NCBI GenBank assembly: GCA_009781575.1
Contig: WQXW01000087.1
Location: forward strand, 1-7,094
Direction of reading: 5' to 3'
Length of the DNA: 7,094 bases
Origin: Solirubrobacterales bacterium
GTDB lineage: Bacteria > Actinomycetota > Thermoleophilia > Solirubrobacterales > Solirubrobacteraceae
Shown here: in pieces, positions 6,108 to 7,094 of the stretch
How the letters are laid out: every line of letters starts with the position of its first letter
Position numbering within the stretch: the stretch's first letter is position 1
The notes under the pieces: generated by a model
Told to the model about the DNA's origin: nothing
The model's input: the letters and a program-made list of their open reading frames with translations, nothing else
Database searches by the model: none
Translations under genes and position numbers: made by a program

Positions 6108-7094
6108 CTGAGCGGCGCGCTGCGCCGTGCGGGCCGGCGTGTTTCGGCCGCGTTCGACCGGCTGCCGATCCGCACGCGGCTGGCGGGGGTGTCGGCGCTG
6201 CTGACCTTCACGATCCTGTGCGCGTTCGCAGTGGTGGTGGGCTCGCTCACCGCCCAGCGCATCCGCTCGGACTTCTATCACCAGGTCGACGCCGCCGCGG
6301 CCGAGCTGCCCAGCGAGCTGCACCTGTACGTCGAGCCCACCACGGGCCGGGTGGCCGAGGAACCGGAACTGTCGGTGCTCGCCGCGCCGGAGCACTCGGT
6401 GATCAAGCTGCTCTCGCTGGGCGGCACGGTGATCGCGCAGACGCCCGCCAACGCGCCCAACCTGGGCCCGCCGTCGGCGAGCGCCAGAACGGTGGGCAAC
6501 TATCGCGTGATCAGCCACATCGCGGCGCTGCGCCTGCGGAGCGCCACCGGCGAACAGTTCGGGGAAGTGGTGGTGCAGTACGCGCGGAGCACCGCGAGCG
6601 TCAACGCGACGGTGGCGCGCGTGGAGCTGTTGCTGTTCCTGGGAGTGATCGCCGGCGCGGCGCTGGCGCTGCTGGCGGGCATCGCCATCGCGCGGCGCGC
6701 GATGGCGCCGATCGCGGCGCTCACCGCCAGCGCGGAGGAGATCGCGCGCACGCGCGACCCCAGCCGCACTGTGCCCCAGCCGGCGGCCGACGACGAGGTG
6801 GCGGAGCTCGCGCGCACGCTGGGCGGCATGCTGCGCGAGCTCGACGCGGCGCACGCGGAAACCGAGGCCACGCTCGCCCGCCAGCGCCGCTTCGTGGCCG
6901 ACGCCTCGCACGAGCTGCGCACCCCGCTGACGAGCGTGCTGGCCAACCTCGAGCTGCTGGCCGAGTCGCTGCGCGGCGAGCAGGGCGAGGCGGCGCGCTC
7001 GGCGCTGCGCTCCTCCCAGCGCATGCGCCGCCTGGTGGCCGATCTGCTGCTGCTGGCGCGCACCGACGTGGGCGGGGTGGTGCGGCGCGAGCCC
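6108..7094 (+). CDS. Sensor histidine kinase, HAMP and HisKA domains, truncated at window edge
   Basis: The 329 codons from 6108 to the edge encode a membrane sensor kinase. With residue 1 at 6108, a basic segment (DRLPIRTRL, 17-25) precedes membrane helix 1 (about 26-47). An outside region of about 120 residues (48-171) with no sensor domain I recognise follows, then helix 2 (about 172-195), a HAMP linker (about 196-250) and a HisKA dimerisation domain whose H-box FVADASHELRTPLTS has phospho-acceptor His268. The ATP-binding domain lies beyond 7094. It is the probable partner of the preceding regulator. The start is unusual: this frame has no ATG, GTG or TTG between the in-frame stop at 5940-5942 and a GTG at 6189, which lies inside helix 1. 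CTG at 6108, one base after the regulator's stop, would give MSGALRR... and keep the conserved basic segment. I use it provisionally; 6189 is the conservative alternative. Confidence 0.85.
   Translation, partial: MSGALRRAGRRVSAAFDRLPIRTRLAGVSALLTFTILCAFAVVVGSLTAQRIRSDFYHQVDAAAAELPSELHLYVEPTTGRVAEEPELSVLAAPEHSVIKLLSLGGTVIAQTPANAPNLGPPSASARTVGNYRVISHIAALRLRSATGEQFGEVVVQYARSTASVNATVARVELLLFLGVIAGAALALLAGIAIARRAMAPIAALTASAEEIARTRDPSRTVPQPAADDEVAELARTLGGMLRELDAAHAETEATLARQRRFVADASHELRTPLTSVLANLELLAESLRGEQGEAARSALRSSQRMRRLVADLLLLARTDVGGVVRREP

Noticed and set aside
4642..6111. Plus-strand open frame (489 codons) spanning ftsK's 5' end, the intergenic region and the response regulator
   Set aside because: It is out of frame with the response regulator, crosses the divergent promoter region and encodes low-complexity Arg/Ala/Pro sequence.
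5438..6262. Minus-strand open frame (274 codons) opposite the response regulator
   Set aside because: It is antisense to a gene with every receiver and DNA-binding motif intact; its composition is that of a shadow frame.
6075..6911. Minus-strand open frame (278 codons) opposite the histidine kinase
   Set aside because: The plus strand encodes membrane helices, HAMP and an H-box here; the reverse frame is His/Arg-rich without motifs.

Overview
The window is GC-rich (well above 65% by eye), with G or C at most third codon positions, and is almost fully coding. High GC, the gene order ftsK / RodZ-like / cinA / thpR, and an MprA-like response regulator beside a HAMP-type sensor kinase point to an actinobacterium, perhaps of the Thermoleophilia (Solirubrobacterales). 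That placement is inferred from gene order and protein style, not from a database search.

Layout. Positions 1-5314 hold a leftward (minus-strand) gene set. In transcription order it is ftsK (5314-2612), a 274-bp non-coding gap, a RodZ-like membrane HTH protein (2337-1561), cinA (1564-89) and the 5' end of thpR (92 to the left edge). The last three genes are joined by two 4-base stop/start overlaps (ATGA and GTGA) and almost certainly form one operon. In related bacteria recA and recX often lie next in this direction, so recA just beyond the left edge is a reasonable prediction. From 5408 to the right edge runs a divergent two-component pair: an OmpR/PhoB-family response regulator (5408-6106) and a membrane histidine kinase that leaves the window at 7094.

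How the genes work together. FtsK pumps chromosomal DNA at the division septum. The RodZ-like protein probably links the inner membrane to the cytoskeleton or wall-synthesis machinery. CinA recycles pyridine nucleotides (NMN deamidation and ADP-ribose pyrophosphatase in characterised homologues), and ThpR is an RNA 2',3'-cyclic phosphodiesterase. The response regulator and kinase form a signalling pair whose signal cannot be told from the sequence.

Assessment. This is mainly a conserved housekeeping neighbourhood, and I see no mobile element, CRISPR array, RNA gene or clearly novel system. The points worth a second look are regulatory or translational: (1) a pair of TTACC direct repeats exactly 11 bp apart in the 93-bp divergent promoter region, the spacing of a PhoB/OmpR-type operator; (2) a histidine kinase with no ATG, GTG or TTG in frame before its first membrane segment; (3) a 30-bp near-perfect palindrome in a T-rich island between ftsK and the RodZ-like gene, facing the wrong way to terminate ftsK; and (4) low-complexity additions to FtsK and CinA.
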